From the NCBI GenBank assembly GCA_019359435.1, contig JAHHHI010000077.1, positions 27,418-91,417 of the forward strand: a DNA stretch of 64,000 nucleotides, given 5' to 3'. Position numbers and translations under genes: made by a program. The stretch is from Kaiparowitsia implicata GSE-PSE-MK54-09C. Its GTDB lineage: Bacteria > Cyanobacteriota > Cyanobacteriia > Elainellales > Elainellaceae. Positions 8,821 to 18,913 of the stretch are shown here, piece after piece. The notes below the pieces were generated by a model. The model was given only the letters and a program-made list of their open reading frames with translations. It was not told the DNA's origin and made no database searches. Every line of letters starts with the position of its first letter. Within the stretch, counting starts at the first letter, position 1.

Positions 8821-11655
8821 ATGCAGCCAACTGACCCCAGCAAGTTCACCGAAAAAGCGTGGGAGGCGATCGTCAAGTCTCAGGACGTGGCGCGCAGTTA
8901 CCGCCAGCAAAACCTAGAGGTAGAACATGTGGCGATCGCCCTGCTGGATCAAGAAGACATGGCGTCTACAATTCTCGACAAGGCAGGGTTAGACCCGCGG
9001 CAACTGCGGCAAAAACTCGATGCCTTTGCCGCACGACAGCCCAAAGTCACCTCAACCGACCTGAGTCAACTCTTTTTGGGGCGTGGCTTAGATGTATTTC
9101 TCGACAAAGCCGATGCTGCCCGCACCGCAATGCAAGACGAGTTCGTGTCCGTCGAGCATTTGCTGCTGGGGCTGTGTGATGACGATCGCGTGGGGCGGCG
9201 GCTCTTTCGTGCGGCCAACATTGAGGGCAAACAGCTCGAAGCAGTTGTCAAAACGGTGCGCGGCAGCCAGCGCGTCACCAATCAAACCCCCGAATCGCAG
9301 TACGAAGCCCTCGAGAAGTATGGGCGTGACCTCACCGAATTTGCCCGCGAGAATAAGCTCGATCCCGTGATTGGGCGCGATGAAGAAATTCGCCGGGTGG
9401 TGCAGGTGCTATCGCGCCGCAGCAAGAACAATCCTGTGCTGATTGGGGAACCCGGGGTGGGCAAAACGGCGATCGCCGAAGGCTTGGCCCAGCGCATTGT
9501 AAAAGAAGACGTCCCCGAATCCCTCAAAGGACGCAAGCTGATTTCTCTAGACATGGGCGCGCTAATCGCCGGAGCCAAATATCGCGGCGAGTTTGAAGAA
9601 CGGCTGCGCGCTGTGCTTAAGGAAGTCACCCATTCTGAAGGGCAGATTGTGCTGTTTATCGACGAGCTGCACACCGTCGTTGGGGCAGGATCTGCCAACG
9701 GCACCAACGACGCTAGCAACCTGCTCAAGCCCATGCTGGCGCGGGGTGAACTGCGCTGCATCGGTGCCACCACGCTGGATGAATACCGCAAGCATATTGA
9801 GAAAGACGCCGCCCTCGAGCGCCGCTTCCAGCAGGTTTACATCGGTCAGCCCACCGTAGACGACACCATCTCCATTCTGCGCGGGCTTAAGGATCGCTAC
9901 CAAGTGCACCACAACGTCACCATTACCGACGCGGCCTTGGTGGCAGCGGCCTCGTTGAGCGATCGCTACATCACTGACCGCTTCTTGCCCGACAAAGCTA
10001 TCGACTTAGTTGACGAATCCGCCGCCAAGCTCAAAATGGAAGCCACCTCCAAACCGGTTCAGTTGGAGACCATTGAGCGCCGCATCCGTCAGCTTGAAAT
10101 TGAGAAGCGATCGCTCGAAAGCGAGGGCATCCAGATCGGCTTCACCAGCCCTGCCTTCCGCGCCTCCAAAGAAAAGCTCGATCGGCTAGAGGCTGACATT
10201 GCCCGGCTCACCCCCGAGCAAGACCGCCTCACCGAACAGTGGCAGGCTGAGAAAACGATCCAAAACGACATCAAAACTCTACGGGAAGAAGAGGAGAAAC
10301 TGCGTCGCCAAATTGAAAAGGCCGAACGCGAGTATGACCTCAATACCGTAGCCCAGCTTAAATATGGGCGGATGGAAACGGTGCATCAGGAGCTAGAAGC
10401 CAAAGAAGCCACCCTGCTCGATATTCAAAACCGCAATGGCTCAGCCCTGCTCAAGCAGCAAGTTACAGAAGAAGACATTGCCGAAATTGTCGCCAAGTGG
10501 ACGGGCATTCCCGTCAATCGCCTGCTCGAAACCGAGCGGCAAAAACTGCTGAACCTAGAAACCTACCTGCACGAGCGGGTGATTGGGCAGCAAGAAGCCG
10601 TCGCCTCCGTGGCCGCGGCCATCCGTCGCGCCCGTTCAGGGCTCAAAGATCCCGGTCGTCCCATTGGCTCCTTCATGTTCTTGGGGCCAACGGGTGTCGG
10701 CAAAACGGAGCTGGCTCGCGCCCTAGCCGAATGCCTGTTCGACTCCGACGATGCCCTCGTCCGCATCGACATGTCGGAATATATGGAAAAACATTCCGTT
10801 TCGCGCCTGGTGGGGGCACCTCCAGGCTATGTCGGCTATGAAGAAGGCGGGCAGCTCACAGAATCAGTGCGTCGCCGCCCCTACTCCGTCGTATTACTCG
10901 ATGAAGTAGAAAAGGCTCATCCTGATGTATTTAACATTCTGTTGCAAGTGCTAGATGATGGCCGCATTACTGATTCTCAGGGACGCACGGTAGACTTTCG
11001 CAATACTATCGTGGTGATGACCAGCAACATCGGCAGCGAATATATTCTAGATGTAGCCGGTGACGAATCCACCTATGAAGACATGCGTAAGCGGGTGATG
11101 GATGCGCTTCGCAACCACTTCCGACCTGAATTCCTCAACCGAGTGGATGACATTATTCTCTTCCATGCGCTGACGCTAAAAGAACTGCGGCAGATTGTAG
11201 GCATCCAAATGCAGCGGGTCATTCGTCTGCTCAGAGAGCAAAAGATCGGGCTGGAACTCTCGACCGCCGCACAGCACCATATTGCCGATGTTGGTTATGA
11301 CCCCGTGTATGGAGCACGGCCTTTAAAACGCGCAATCCAGCGAGAGATTGAAAACCCCCTAGCCACTAAGCTTCTAGAGAACACCTTTGTGTCGGGCGAC
11401 ACCATTATGGTGGATGTGAAGGAGAGTAAGCTGGTGTTTGGCAAGAAAAAGCCAGCGTCTGCAAAGCCCGCAAAAGCTGCATCGCAGCGGCCATCTGCCC
11501 CAGAAGATTCCTCAAAACCAGCGATCGCCAAGTCACCAAAGTCCGAGGCCGCAACGCCTGAGGCCGCAGCACCCGAGGCCGCACCGGTTAAATCATCATC
11601 ACCTAAATCGGCCCCGACGCCCGCCCCCACGTCGCAGCCGACACAAATCAGCTAG
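8821..11655 (+). CDS. clpB: ATP-dependent disaggregase ClpB
   Basis: A 944-residue Hsp100 chaperone that works with DnaK to dissolve protein aggregates. In order: Clp N-domain repeats (residues 5-150), first AAA+ module (Walker [10 protein letters not shown] near 210, Walker [10 protein letters not shown]), the long middle coiled coil (about 410-530), second AAA+ module (GPTGVGKTE near 622, Walker [12 protein letters not shown]) and the D2 small domain. No IGF/IGL ClpP loop is seen, which supports ClpB over ClpC. Past about residue 875 there is an extra tail of roughly 70 residues rich in Ala, Pro, Lys and Ser, longer than usual ClpB C-termini and probably disordered. Cyanobacteria carry two ClpB paralogues, and which one this is cannot be fixed here. 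Confidence 0.93.
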   Translation: MQPTDPSKFTEKAWEAIVKSQDVARSYRQQNLEVEHVAIALLDQEDMASTILDKAGLDPRQLRQKLDAFAARQPKVTSTDLSQLFLGRGLDVFLDKADAARTAMQDEFVSVEHLLLGLCDDDRVGRRLFRAANIEGKQLEAVVKTVRGSQRVTNQTPESQYEALEKYGRDLTEFARENKLDPVIGRDEEIRRVVQVLSRRSKNNPVLIGEPGVGKTAIAEGLAQRIVKEDVPESLKGRKLISLDMGALIAGAKYRGEFEERLRAVLKEVTHSEGQIVLFIDELHTVVGAGSANGTNDASNLLKPMLARGELRCIGATTLDEYRKHIEKDAALERRFQQVYIGQPTVDDTISILRGLKDRYQVHHNVTITDAALVAAASLSDRYITDRFLPDKAIDLVDESAAKLKMEATSKPVQLETIERRIRQLEIEKRSLESEGIQIGFTSPAFRASKEKLDRLEADIARLTPEQDRLTEQWQAEKTIQNDIKTLREEEEKLRRQIEKAEREYDLNTVAQLKYGRMETVHQELEAKEATLLDIQNRNGSALLKQQVTEEDIAEIVAKWTGIPVNRLLETERQKLLNLETYLHERVIGQQEAVASVAAAIRRARSGLKDPGRPIGSFMFLGPTGVGKTELARALAECLFDSDDALVRIDMSEYMEKHSVSRLVGAPPGYVGYEEGGQLTESVRRRPYSVVLLDEVEKAHPDVFNILLQVLDDGRITDSQGRTVDFRNTIVVMTSNIGSEYILDVAGDESTYEDMRKRVMDALRNHFRPEFLNRVDDIILFHALTLKELRQIVGIQMQRVIRLLREQKIGLELSTAAQHHIADVGYDPVYGARPLKRAIQREIENPLATKLLENTFVSGDTIMVDVKESKLVFGKKKPASAKPAKAASQRPSAPEDSSKPAIAKSPKSEAATPEAAAPEAAPVKSSSPKSAPTPAPTSQPTQIS

Positions 11656-11873
11656 CGGGTCAATTCAGTAATCCACCAGTCCCCCCCACCGGCTTAGACG
11701 CTTTGAGCCGGGTGTTGGTGCAGCGAACAAGCCCCCTACCTCTATCGCCAAGCGTGTTCCATAACCAAAACTGCCCTGCATGACCTTGTTTGAGACTATT
11801 GGTGTGCGATCGCCCCCTTAGCGGCTCGTTTGCACAGTAACCCCGCGTGCTATCTCAGCACCAACTTGTTTTT

Positions 11874-11926
11874 TAAGGGGCGATCGCTCACGATCACGAT
11901 CTGATGGTCTGAGCGATCGCCCCTTA
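11874..11926. repeat. 17-bp perfect inverted repeat carrying HIP1 in each arm
   Basis: TAAGGGGCGATCGCTCA at 11874-11890 is matched by its exact reverse complement at 11910-11926, with a 19-base loop. It lies about 220 bases after clpB. It could be a terminator-like hairpin (a T run precedes it, so on the minus strand the stem would be followed by A/T-rich sequence) or simply a HIP1-linked intergenic palindrome. Confidence 0.55.
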
Positions 11927-12186
11927 TGCCGTTGATCAATTACCCTAATCGCGAATATCGAAGAGACGTGAGTTCGACGAGAATCAAAGCTTGAAAGCCT
12001 TGCAGAATAAAGAGCCTGGAAATTAAGACTTTTCAGATACCTATCAATAAGATCCTTATTGATACAAGGTTGCTTGGGCAATGATTTCTGAAACGTTCTT
12101 CTGTAGAAGATTCAGCGATTGAATTTCATCGAACTAACGTCTAGATAAATTGTGCGCGTCGCGACGACCCATCTAGGGTTTTATCT

Positions 12187-12248
12187 AGGGTTTTGGGACA
12201 CCGCCCATCAGGCGGCGTCCTAAAACCCTTTTAACCTAAACTGACGTG
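12187..12248. repeat. Palindromic intergenic repeat, copy A
   Basis: Hairpin arms AGGGTTTTGGGACACCGCC (12187-12205) and its near-complement at 12211-12229 are followed by TTTTAACCTAAACTGACGTG. The reverse complement contains the shared unit CAGTTTAGGTTAAAAGGGTT, also seen near 45.6, 49.4, 53.5 and 63.2 kb. It precedes the desaturase by about 105 bases. Confidence 0.6.
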
Positions 12249-12353
12249 GAAATAAGTTAACCCGTGAATTTGCGTAGGTAGCGGTAGCGTTACGTTGTGT
12301 AGGACTAGCGCTCGATACGCGCCGTAAGTATGTTCTAACTCTATTCTTCAAGG

Positions 12354-13379
12354 ATGCAATTCTGTATGAGACAGTATAGTCCGCTCACGCTCAGTTCCTA
12401 TATATTGGGCCCAATTTTCATCATTGCTAGCCATTTAGGCTCAGGGCTTGTCGTTTGGACTGGTTTATCTTGGGGAGCTGTTCTGTGGGTTGTATCACTG
12501 TATTTAATTCGAATGTTGGCAATTACCAGCGTTTACCATCGACTGCTGACCCACAGAAGCTATCAAGCTCCGAGTTGGGTTTTGTGGGTGGGCAGTATCA
12601 TCGCTTCAGGAGCAGGGCAGATGGGCCCCAGTTGGTGGAAGGCCCACCACATACATCATCATCAATATACCGACCTGAAGCCCGATACCCATTCCCCCTA
12701 TCGGTTCTTGCCTAACCTTTCGCACGATAAAGGTAACCACGAGAGTTCTCCCGTAATTTCTGAGGGCGCACAGCAGAAAAGCCATGCCATCCCGAGTCTA
12801 AAAAATTGGTTTCAAGTGCTTAGAGGATTCTGCTGGTCTCACTATGGATGGCTCTTATCGTCACGGTTTTTTCCCGTTAAACTGCCCAACGACGTGGAGA
12901 GAGACTGGGTGCTGAAAAGCATTGATCGGTTGCATTTTTTGCCTCTGTTGGCACTTGGGGCGGTGTCCTACGGCATCGGTGGCATAGAGTATCTGGGTGC
13001 TTTTTTTCTCAGCACCACCCTGCTATTCCATGGTGTGCAAACCGTCAACTCTCTTAGCCATATGTTCGGAGCACAGCCCTTTCTCACCGATGACCACAGT
13101 CGCAACAATGGGTTTGTTGCATTGTTAACCCTTGGCGAAGGTTGGCATAACCTTCATCATGCGTTTCAGTCGTCCTGTCGGCAGGGCATTACCGTTCGTG
13201 CTGGACAGGTGAGCTATCTTCTAGACCCCACATTTAGCTTTATTAAGCTACTAGCATCTCTGAAGTTAGCCTCAAAGCTGAGAGTCCCGACAGAAGGTGA
13301 ATTGCTGGCACGAGCCAATCAACCGTCTATTCAGCATCAGGAATACTCTGCCATCCTCCAACCCTTGGTAGATTCTTAA
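12354..13379 (+). CDS. Membrane fatty-acid (acyl) desaturase
   Basis: A 341-residue membrane di-iron desaturase. The three histidine boxes are visible: HRLLTH from His62, the cluster HHIHHHQYTD near residue 98, and GEGWHNLHH near residue 264. Hydrophobic stretches before and after box 2 fit four membrane helices. The pattern is that of the stearoyl/delta-9-type branch (DesC-like); the regiospecificity is inference. The ATG at 12354 follows AAGG, and ATG 12366 is a possible alternative. Only 352 bases separate it from a CFA-synthase-like methyltransferase on the same strand, which suggests joint work on membrane lipid acyl chains. The region lacks HIP1 sites. Confidence 0.88.
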   Translation: MQFCMRQYSPLTLSSYILGPIFIIASHLGSGLVVWTGLSWGAVLWVVSLYLIRMLAITSVYHRLLTHRSYQAPSWVLWVGSIIASGAGQMGPSWWKAHHIHHHQYTDLKPDTHSPYRFLPNLSHDKGNHESSPVISEGAQQKSHAIPSLKNWFQVLRGFCWSHYGWLLSSRFFPVKLPNDVERDWVLKSIDRLHFLPLLALGAVSYGIGGIEYLGAFFLSTTLLFHGVQTVNSLSHMFGAQPFLTDDHSRNNGFVALLTLGEGWHNLHHAFQSSCRQGITVRAGQVSYLLDPTFSFIKLLASLKLASKLRVPTEGELLARANQPSIQHQEYSAILQPLVDS

Positions 13380-13731
13380 CACTGAAAATCTAATAGCTCG
13401 ACTACACTAATGCTCAAGGTAGGACGTTACCTCTGAGGCTCGTTCTAGATCCTTGCTCGAATGCCATCTCCTCGTGGTAGAGAAGGTTCGTTCGAAAATT
13501 TTCACTCGATGGTTATGTTAGCGCTAGGCATTTGAGTAATGGCAATTCAGTTTGATAGAGCTGTGCACCATGCAGGCTCTATCAAAACTCTTCCGGTTTT
13601 GCTGGGATAGCTATAGCCATAGCTGACTAAACTCAGAAAAAAGCCGGAACAATAGATCCTGTCTGTCTGTTGAGAAATGAGATCCTCTCACTTTTTTCTT
13701 AGGTCAATCGCCATACACTGAGAGAAATACA
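13380..13731. other. Spacer with 11-bp perfect hairpin upstream of the methyltransferase
   Basis: No gene is visible. TTTGATAGAGC at 13551-13561 pairs perfectly with GCTCTATCAAA at 13576-13586, and the second arm is followed by ACTC rather than a T run. It may end the desaturase transcript or sit in the methyltransferase leader. Confidence 0.45.
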
Positions 13732-14865
13732 ATGACATCTACCAATGCATTTTCGAACCTGCAAAAGCATATCCCAGTAGTGGGCGATATGTCTTCAAAA
13801 AGTCCCGTGGCTTATAGGGCAACGCGATTCGCGGCTGGCATTGTGAATACGGCTCAAATGACTCTAGCCGAGGCCTATATCAACGGCTTAGAAATACCAG
13901 ACTCCGTCTTTCGAGCAGCGTTCCATACCTCGATGCCTATTTTATTTAAACATCTCCCAGGTCTTCTCGCTCCCTACGAATGGGTGCTCAACGAATCTGA
14001 TCATTTGGCAGAATCGTCACGAGAATTAATGGAGGTACAGTACGACCGCCCGCAAGCCATGCTAAATAGAATGTTGGGAGATTGGCAAGTCATTTATCCA
14101 AAATACAGTACTGGATTTTGGCAGAATGGGGCAGTTGACCTTGAAGAATCTCAAATGCACATGATTGACCAGGTGATTGAGCGCTTGGAAATTGTGGATG
14201 GTGACACTATTTTGGACTTTGGCTGTGGTTGGGGCTGCGTGCCCAACTACATCATGTCGAAGTTTCCCAATGTGCGGTTTACTGGGCTGAACCTAAGCCA
14301 TGAACAGTGCGAATATATGCGTCGTAAGATGCAAGACCCAGAGAGCTACCTAAGTTCAGGGCGCTTTACGCTGGTTGAAGGCGATTTAAACGAGGTGCAG
14401 TTTGCCGAGAAATTTGACAAAATTCTGTCTATTGGAGTCTTTTGTCATGTTGGCAATCTAACCAATTCCTTCCAAAAGCTTGCATCATTTCTCAAAAGCA
14501 ATGGCAAGGTGTTTATTCATATCATCACGGCTCGTATTCCGAACAATATGTCGTCTGGGTTTACCCATAAATACATTTTTCCACATGGGCGCTATTGGAA
14601 CCATGACGCGGTGCCGAGCCATGATCGCGACCTAAAAACAGTCCAGCGATGGTACATGAATGGCATCAACTATCACAAAACCTTAACCGCATGGCTGGAG
14701 AGATTTGACGAGTCTCAAGAGTTCGTTAAGACGTTAGACTACGGCATGGATTACGCCAAATTCCGTCGGATATGGCGCTTCTACTTACTCATGCTGGGAA
14801 CAATCTTCGCTACCTGCGATGGCGAATATAACGGGAACGGTCAGTATCTCATGACCCATGCTTGA
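13732..14865 (+). CDS. SAM-dependent methyltransferase, cyclopropane-fatty-acyl-phospholipid synthase family
   Basis: A 377-residue class I methyltransferase. The SAM-binding motif I is DFGCGWG at residues 162-168, followed by FTGLNLSHEQCEYM, typical of CFA synthase and the related coclaurine-N-methyltransferase-like group. The N-terminal 100 residues contain the LxxPYEW-type helical segment found before the core in this branch. Members methylate an unsaturated acyl chain in phospholipid or a small amine. The desaturase just upstream makes a lipid substrate attractive, but that is inference. ATG 13732 follows GAGAAATACA, a weak ribosome site. Codon usage is plainer and more AT-rich than in the flanks, and there is no HIP1 site. 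Confidence 0.8.
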   Translation: MTSTNAFSNLQKHIPVVGDMSSKSPVAYRATRFAAGIVNTAQMTLAEAYINGLEIPDSVFRAAFHTSMPILFKHLPGLLAPYEWVLNESDHLAESSRELMEVQYDRPQAMLNRMLGDWQVIYPKYSTGFWQNGAVDLEESQMHMIDQVIERLEIVDGDTILDFGCGWGCVPNYIMSKFPNVRFTGLNLSHEQCEYMRRKMQDPESYLSSGRFTLVEGDLNEVQFAEKFDKILSIGVFCHVGNLTNSFQKLASFLKSNGKVFIHIITARIPNNMSSGFTHKYIFPHGRYWNHDAVPSHDRDLKTVQRWYMNGINYHKTLTAWLERFDESQEFVKTLDYGMDYAKFRRIWRFYLLMLGTIFATCDGEYNGNGQYLMTHA

Positions 14866-14901
14866 TAGAGAATAGTGCTGCGTGCGTTGATTAGCAGAAA
14901 G

Positions 14902-15022
14902 GGCTCTTCTGGGTACCTGGCGAGAAGCTAGGCTTATGCCTTACATGGCAATGTTTTCAGCTATTCTTGTAAATACAAGGCGTATCCCAATATACAACGT
15001 CGGTCAAAAACCCAGAAGAGCC
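14902..15022. mobile_element. Candidate MITE bounded by 13-bp inverted repeats
   Basis: GGCTCTTCTGGGT at 14902-14914 is repeated exactly in inverse at 15010-15022, giving a 121-bp non-coding unit. It contains a further small dyad, CTTGTAAATACAAG. The terminal sequence starts with GGCTCTT, like ends of the ISL3 group (from memory). No clear target duplication is seen. It lies between the methyltransferase and a small convergent membrane protein gene, so a long bidirectional terminator is the alternative. Confidence 0.45.
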
Positions 15023-15045
15023 AAGAATGATGAGCTCATCATTTT

Positions 15046-15231
15046 TCAGAAAAAATAAACAGCCAGCAGAGCAGCACCGCAATTAAAGCAAAGCAATCCG
15101 ACTACTATCCACAATCCGTAGACGCTAGCTAATGTCGGAAACAGAATAAAAAGCAAAATAAATTGCCCAATGGTCGTACTTATCCCGCCTACAAATGCAA
15201 CTAAAGTCTTCAAAGTTTTGTCATGATTCAT
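15046..15231 (-). CDS. Small hypothetical membrane protein
   Basis: A 61-residue frame from ATG 15231 (ATG 15240 also possible). A short charged start (MNHDKTLK) is followed by two hydrophobic helices, about residues 9-30 and 36-60, separated by a Tyr-Gly turn. The profile resembles small two-helix membrane proteins. I recognise no family. It is convergent with the methyltransferase and isolated. Confidence 0.45.
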   Translation of the reverse strand: MNHDKTLKTLVAFVGGISTTIGQFILLFILFPTLASVYGLWIVVGLLCFNCGAALLAVYFF

Positions 15232-15240
15232 TTTGACCAC

Positions 15241-15642
15241 TTATTAAATGAGCTACAGAACATGCGGATTTCTATCAATTCATCGAATTTAGAGGTAAAT
15301 GCGCTATTTCACAGCAAGGGCTCCACAAAAAAAGCTCCTTATTAATCTAATGGTTGCAATAGCCTGATGAGGCAACGATCAGTTGGTTCAATCAGAATCA
15401 TCGTTTGAGCAAGGACAATGAACTCCTGCCAGAGCATGGATGAGGCAATGATTTGGTGAGTTAATAATTGATTGACAAATACGCTCTAAAGGGGGATGAG
15501 TTGTTTGAAAGACATGCATTTATGCAGGATATGTACTTGCGTATGTCCAGTCAGGGAAGCCAATTTGAGAGCTGTTGCGTAAGATAGAACTAGACAGAAC
15601 CTAGCCTTCATCGTCTTAGCTCTCATTGTCTTCGGAGGCGCC
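15241..15642. other. Gene-free spacer
   Basis: AT-rich spacer with no convincing gene. The only structure noted is a loosely repeated GATGAGGCAA motif at about 15365 and 15443. It probably holds the promoter of the RDD gene. Confidence 0.4.
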
Positions 15643-16176
15643 ATGCGGCGGCAACTCGCACCGATTCCATTTCCTATTGTGCCTCGGTGGCGTCGGGCAG
15701 CAGCGCTGGGCATTGATGGGCTGTTGGCGGGTATAGCTAGCACCTTTGTGGGCTATGGCTTTTGGCTTCAGGCGGTGATGTTTGCGCTCGTATGGCTGGT
15801 GCTGCGGGTGCTGGTTGTGTCAAACAATCGGGGGCAAAGCTTGGGCCGTTGGGCAATGGATATTCGCCTGATTGAAATCCGCCGTCGCATTACTCCTACG
15901 CTGCTCACGCTGACTCAGCGTGAGGCATTGTTAGGGATTTGCGCTTTTCTGGCGTTTTGGGGTGCGTTGCACTTTAGTCCCACTGCCGCATGGACGCTGC
16001 TGTTGCTGATTCCGCTGGGAGTCGTCGCTGCATCCACCCTGTCTGACGACAATGCAGGAGTGGCAATCCATGACCAATACACTAAGACGCGAGTGGTTCC
16101 GACCGATCGAGGCTATTCGCTCGATATAAAGATTCGCAATTTAGTTGCCGAACTGAGGCAACGTGTGAAAAAATAA
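15643..16176 (+). CDS. RDD-family membrane protein
   Basis: A 177-residue protein with the RDD layout: basic N-terminus, RWRRAAALGIDGLLAG carrying the Arg/Asp pair in the first membrane helix, then two further helices (residues about 45-62 and 100-130). The RDD family consists of small membrane proteins of mostly unknown function, some tied to ion transport. It lies 46 bases upstream of rpmG on the same strand, an arrangement that could give read-through into the ribosomal genes. Confidence 0.75.
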   Translation: MRRQLAPIPFPIVPRWRRAAALGIDGLLAGIASTFVGYGFWLQAVMFALVWLVLRVLVVSNNRGQSLGRWAMDIRLIEIRRRITPTLLTLTQREALLGICAFLAFWGALHFSPTAAWTLLLLIPLGVVAASTLSDDNAGVAIHDQYTKTRVVPTDRGYSLDIKIRNLVAELRQRVKK

Positions 16177-16222
16177 GAGTTTGTGTCTAAACACCTATTT
16201 CCTGAGTTGAGACGTTAGAGCT

Positions 16223-16417
16223 ATGGCTGCAAAGAAAGGCGCACGAATTATTATTACGCTGGAATGTACAGAGTGCCGCTCGAACCCGGATAAGCGATCG
16301 CCCGGTGTTTCGCGCTACACCACCACCAAAAACCGCCGAAACACTACTGGGCGGATGGAGCTGAAAAAGTTTTGCACCCACTGCAATTCCCACACTGTTC
16401 ACAAAGAAATTAAGTAG
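16223..16417 (+). CDS. rpmG: 50S ribosomal protein L33
   Basis: 64 residues matching L33 throughout ([43 protein letters not shown]). Two CxxC pairs (ECTEC and FCTHC) mark the zinc-binding form. It is followed by rpsR and an RNB ribonuclease, a common cyanobacterial order. Confidence 0.96.
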   Translation: MAAKKGARIIITLECTECRSNPDKRSPGVSRYTTTKNRRNTTGRMELKKFCTHCNSHTVHKEIK

Positions 16418-16594
16418 CGCTTAGCGATTTCTATTATCTCTGACGCTCAGTTTACACCTGTCTGCTCCTATTAATGTGCATTCATTGCAGCATGATTATT
16501 GCGTCGCATTGGCGTCGCATACTGGTATGGCATTGGTTTAGACCTGAGTTAGCCTGCACACCCATCCATTCAATTCGAATCTTTATAGGTATCC

Positions 16595-16810
16595 ATGACT
16601 TACCATCGTCGCCGTGTTTCTCCAATCAAACCCACAGAGCCCATCGATTATAAGGATGTGGAACTGCTGCGGAAGTTTGTCACTGAGCGGGGCAAAATCT
16701 TACCCCGTCGCATTACCGGGCTCACTGCAAAGCAGCAGCGTGACCTAACTCAGTCGATTAAGCGCGCCCGGATTTTGGCACTGCTGCCCTTTGTTAATCG
16801 CGAAGGCTAA
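16595..16810 (+). CDS. rpsR: 30S ribosomal protein S18
   Basis: 71 residues matching S18 ([48 protein letters not shown]). It binds the 30S platform beside S6. It lies 84 bases before the ribonuclease start and is probably co-transcribed with rpmG. Confidence 0.96.
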   Translation: MTYHRRRVSPIKPTEPIDYKDVELLRKFVTERGKILPRRITGLTAKQQRDLTQSIKRARILALLPFVNREG

Positions 16811-16894
16811 GATTAATCAGCAGCGTGCTGTAGCGTCTGCGGCTCATTGGCTGTTAGATGGGCTGCTTCTGAACACCTCATCGTGGTTGGGCCG

Positions 16895-18913
16895 ATGGAA
16901 AAGGGAAGCCTGATTGAATTTCGGCTACAGGGCGATCGCCGCCTAGCAGTGGTTGACCGCCCTGAGGGCAAGCGCGATTGGATAGTGCTTGACGCGGGCG
17001 GACATTCCCATAAGCTGCATCCCCGCGATGTTACCTATACGGTGGCAGCTTCAGGCTACAAACCCAGCGATATTGCCGGTTTTTTGCAGCAGGTGCAGCC
17101 CTATTTAGACCCCTCGAGCTTAGAGGTTGCCTGGGAACTGTTGTTAGAAACAGGAGACGCAACAAACCCAGCAGAAATGGCGCTGTTGTTGTTTTCGAGT
17201 CAGGATGCGCCGCTGTGCTATGCGGCCCATGTTTTGCTATCTGACGACAAGCTGTATTTTAAGCAAAAGGGCGATCGCTATGAGCCACGTCCTGCGACCC
17301 AAGTTGAAGATCTAAAACACCACGTGGCGATCGCCCAGCAGCGTCAGCACGAATGGCAACAGGTTCTAGATCGGATGCAGCAGGCGATCGCCGGAACATC
17401 CGTTGAGTGGGAACCGGGCGATCGCGGCTGGATTGAATCTCTAGAGCGGTTTGCCACCCTGGGCGAAGACGCTACCCATCGCACCCCTGCGCTTGATGTA
17501 TTGTCTGCCCTAGATCGAGCCACAACCTCAGAAGCGGCATTCAAGCTCTTGGTGGACATGCGACACTGGAGCCAGCACGAAAACCTATCGTTGCGGCGCA
17601 GCCAGATCCCTATGCAGTTTCCCAACCGCGTTTTAGAGGTGACTCATTCCACGCTCACCAATCCCCCGCCCGACTCTAGTCCCGATCGGCGAGACCTCAC
17701 TCACATCAAGGTTTACACCATCGACGACGAGAGCACGCGTGAGATTGACGACGGCCTCAGCGTAGAATTTTTGGATGCTCAAACCCAGCGCATCTGGATT
17801 CATATTGCCGACCCTACTCGCTGGTTAACGCCCGGGGATGTGCTGGATCTAGAAGCGCGGCGACGCTGCACCACTGTTTATTTGCCGACCGGCATGGTGC
17901 CGATGTTTCCGGCTGAGCTGGCAACTGGGCCGATGAGCCTCATCCAGGGCCAAGTGTGCCATGCCTTAAGCTTTGGCGTGGTACTGGATGCCACGGGTGT
18001 GGTTCAGGACTATGAAATTTGCCCCACCCTCATTAAGCCCACCTATCGTCTTACCTATGAGGATGTAGATGAGATTTTAGAACTGGGAGTACAGGCAGAG
18101 CCAGAGCTGCAAGCCTTGCACCACTGGGCCACGCAGCGGTTTGCGCTGCGATTGGCTCAAGGCGCCATCAGCATTCGCCTACCCGAATCATCCATCAAAG
18201 TGCTCGGTGATGACATCGTCATTGATGTATTTGACGACTCCGCATCGCGCCAGCTTGTGGCTGAGATGATGATTTTGACCGGTGAAGTTGCTGGTCGCTA
18301 TGGGCAAGCGCATCAGTTGCCCCTGCCGTTTCGTGGGCAAACGCAGCCTGAGTTGCCATCAGATGACGAGCTCAACCAGCTCCCAGCCGGCCCAGTGCGC
18401 TATGTCGCGATTCGGCGCTGCATGCCGCGCAGTGAGGTGAGTATATCTCCCTTACGCCACGCTAGCTTAGGGTTGGACACCTATACGCAGGTTACATCAC
18501 CCATTCGCCGTTATTCTGATATGCTGGCTCATTTTCAGATCAAAGCGCATTTGCGTGGAGAGGCTCTGCCGTTTAACGAAGAGCAACTTCAGCAGGTGCT
18601 GCAAGCGGTTGGCACGACGGCCTACGAAGCCACGATGGTAGAACGGCAAACCAATCGCTACTGGAGTCTAGAGTTTCTTCGCCGTCACGAAGGGCAGGTG
18701 TGGAATGCGCTCATGCTACGCTGGCTGCGTGAGCACGAAAGCTTAGGGCTCGTGCTGCTAGAAGATTTGGGGCTAGAGCTAGCAATGCGGTTTGATCGAG
18801 ATATCTATCCGGGCGATCGCCTTGATGTTCGAGTCTCCTATGTTGATCCCCGTCAAGATGTCATTCATTTCCAAGAAGTGTTGAATCCCGTGCCTGAAGC
18901 AGCGCTCGGCTAA
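16895..18913 (+). CDS. RNB-domain 3'-5' exoribonuclease (RNase II/R family)
   Basis: 672 residues from ATG 16895 (MEKGSLIEFRLQ), the start conserved in cyanobacterial homologues; TTG 16847 would add 16. The catalytic RNB signature is TIDDESTREIDDGLSVEF around residue 280, with magnesium-binding aspartates. Further on are the RNB blocks YLPTGMVPMFP and TQVTSPIRRYSDM. The N-terminal part differs from the cold-shock domains of enteric RNase R, and the C-terminus looks like a reduced S1-like fold. It degrades RNA from the 3' end. It sits in the rpmG-rpsR-rnb cluster. Confidence 0.9.
   Translation: MEKGSLIEFRLQGDRRLAVVDRPEGKRDWIVLDAGGHSHKLHPRDVTYTVAASGYKPSDIAGFLQQVQPYLDPSSLEVAWELLLETGDATNPAEMALLLFSSQDAPLCYAAHVLLSDDKLYFKQKGDRYEPRPATQVEDLKHHVAIAQQRQHEWQQVLDRMQQAIAGTSVEWEPGDRGWIESLERFATLGEDATHRTPALDVLSALDRATTSEAAFKLLVDMRHWSQHENLSLRRSQIPMQFPNRVLEVTHSTLTNPPPDSSPDRRDLTHIKVYTIDDESTREIDDGLSVEFLDAQTQRIWIHIADPTRWLTPGDVLDLEARRRCTTVYLPTGMVPMFPAELATGPMSLIQGQVCHALSFGVVLDATGVVQDYEICPTLIKPTYRLTYEDVDEILELGVQAEPELQALHHWATQRFALRLAQGAISIRLPESSIKVLGDDIVIDVFDDSASRQLVAEMMILTGEVAGRYGQAHQLPLPFRGQTQPELPSDDELNQLPAGPVRYVAIRRCMPRSEVSISPLRHASLGLDTYTQVTSPIRRYSDMLAHFQIKAHLRGEALPFNEEQLQQVLQAVGTTAYEATMVERQTNRYWSLEFLRRHEGQVWNALMLRWLREHESLGLVLLEDLGLELAMRFDRDIYPGDRLDVRVSYVDPRQDVIHFQEVLNPVPEAALG

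Larger units (their letters stand above)
11656..12353. other. Gene-free spacer clpB to desaturase
   Basis: About 700 bases without a credible gene. It contains several HIP1 octamers in its first third, the long HIP1-bearing hairpin at 11874-11926 and one copy of the palindromic repeat family at 12187-12248. Beyond 11930 HIP1 sites stop and do not reappear until about 16.28 kb. Confidence 0.6.
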
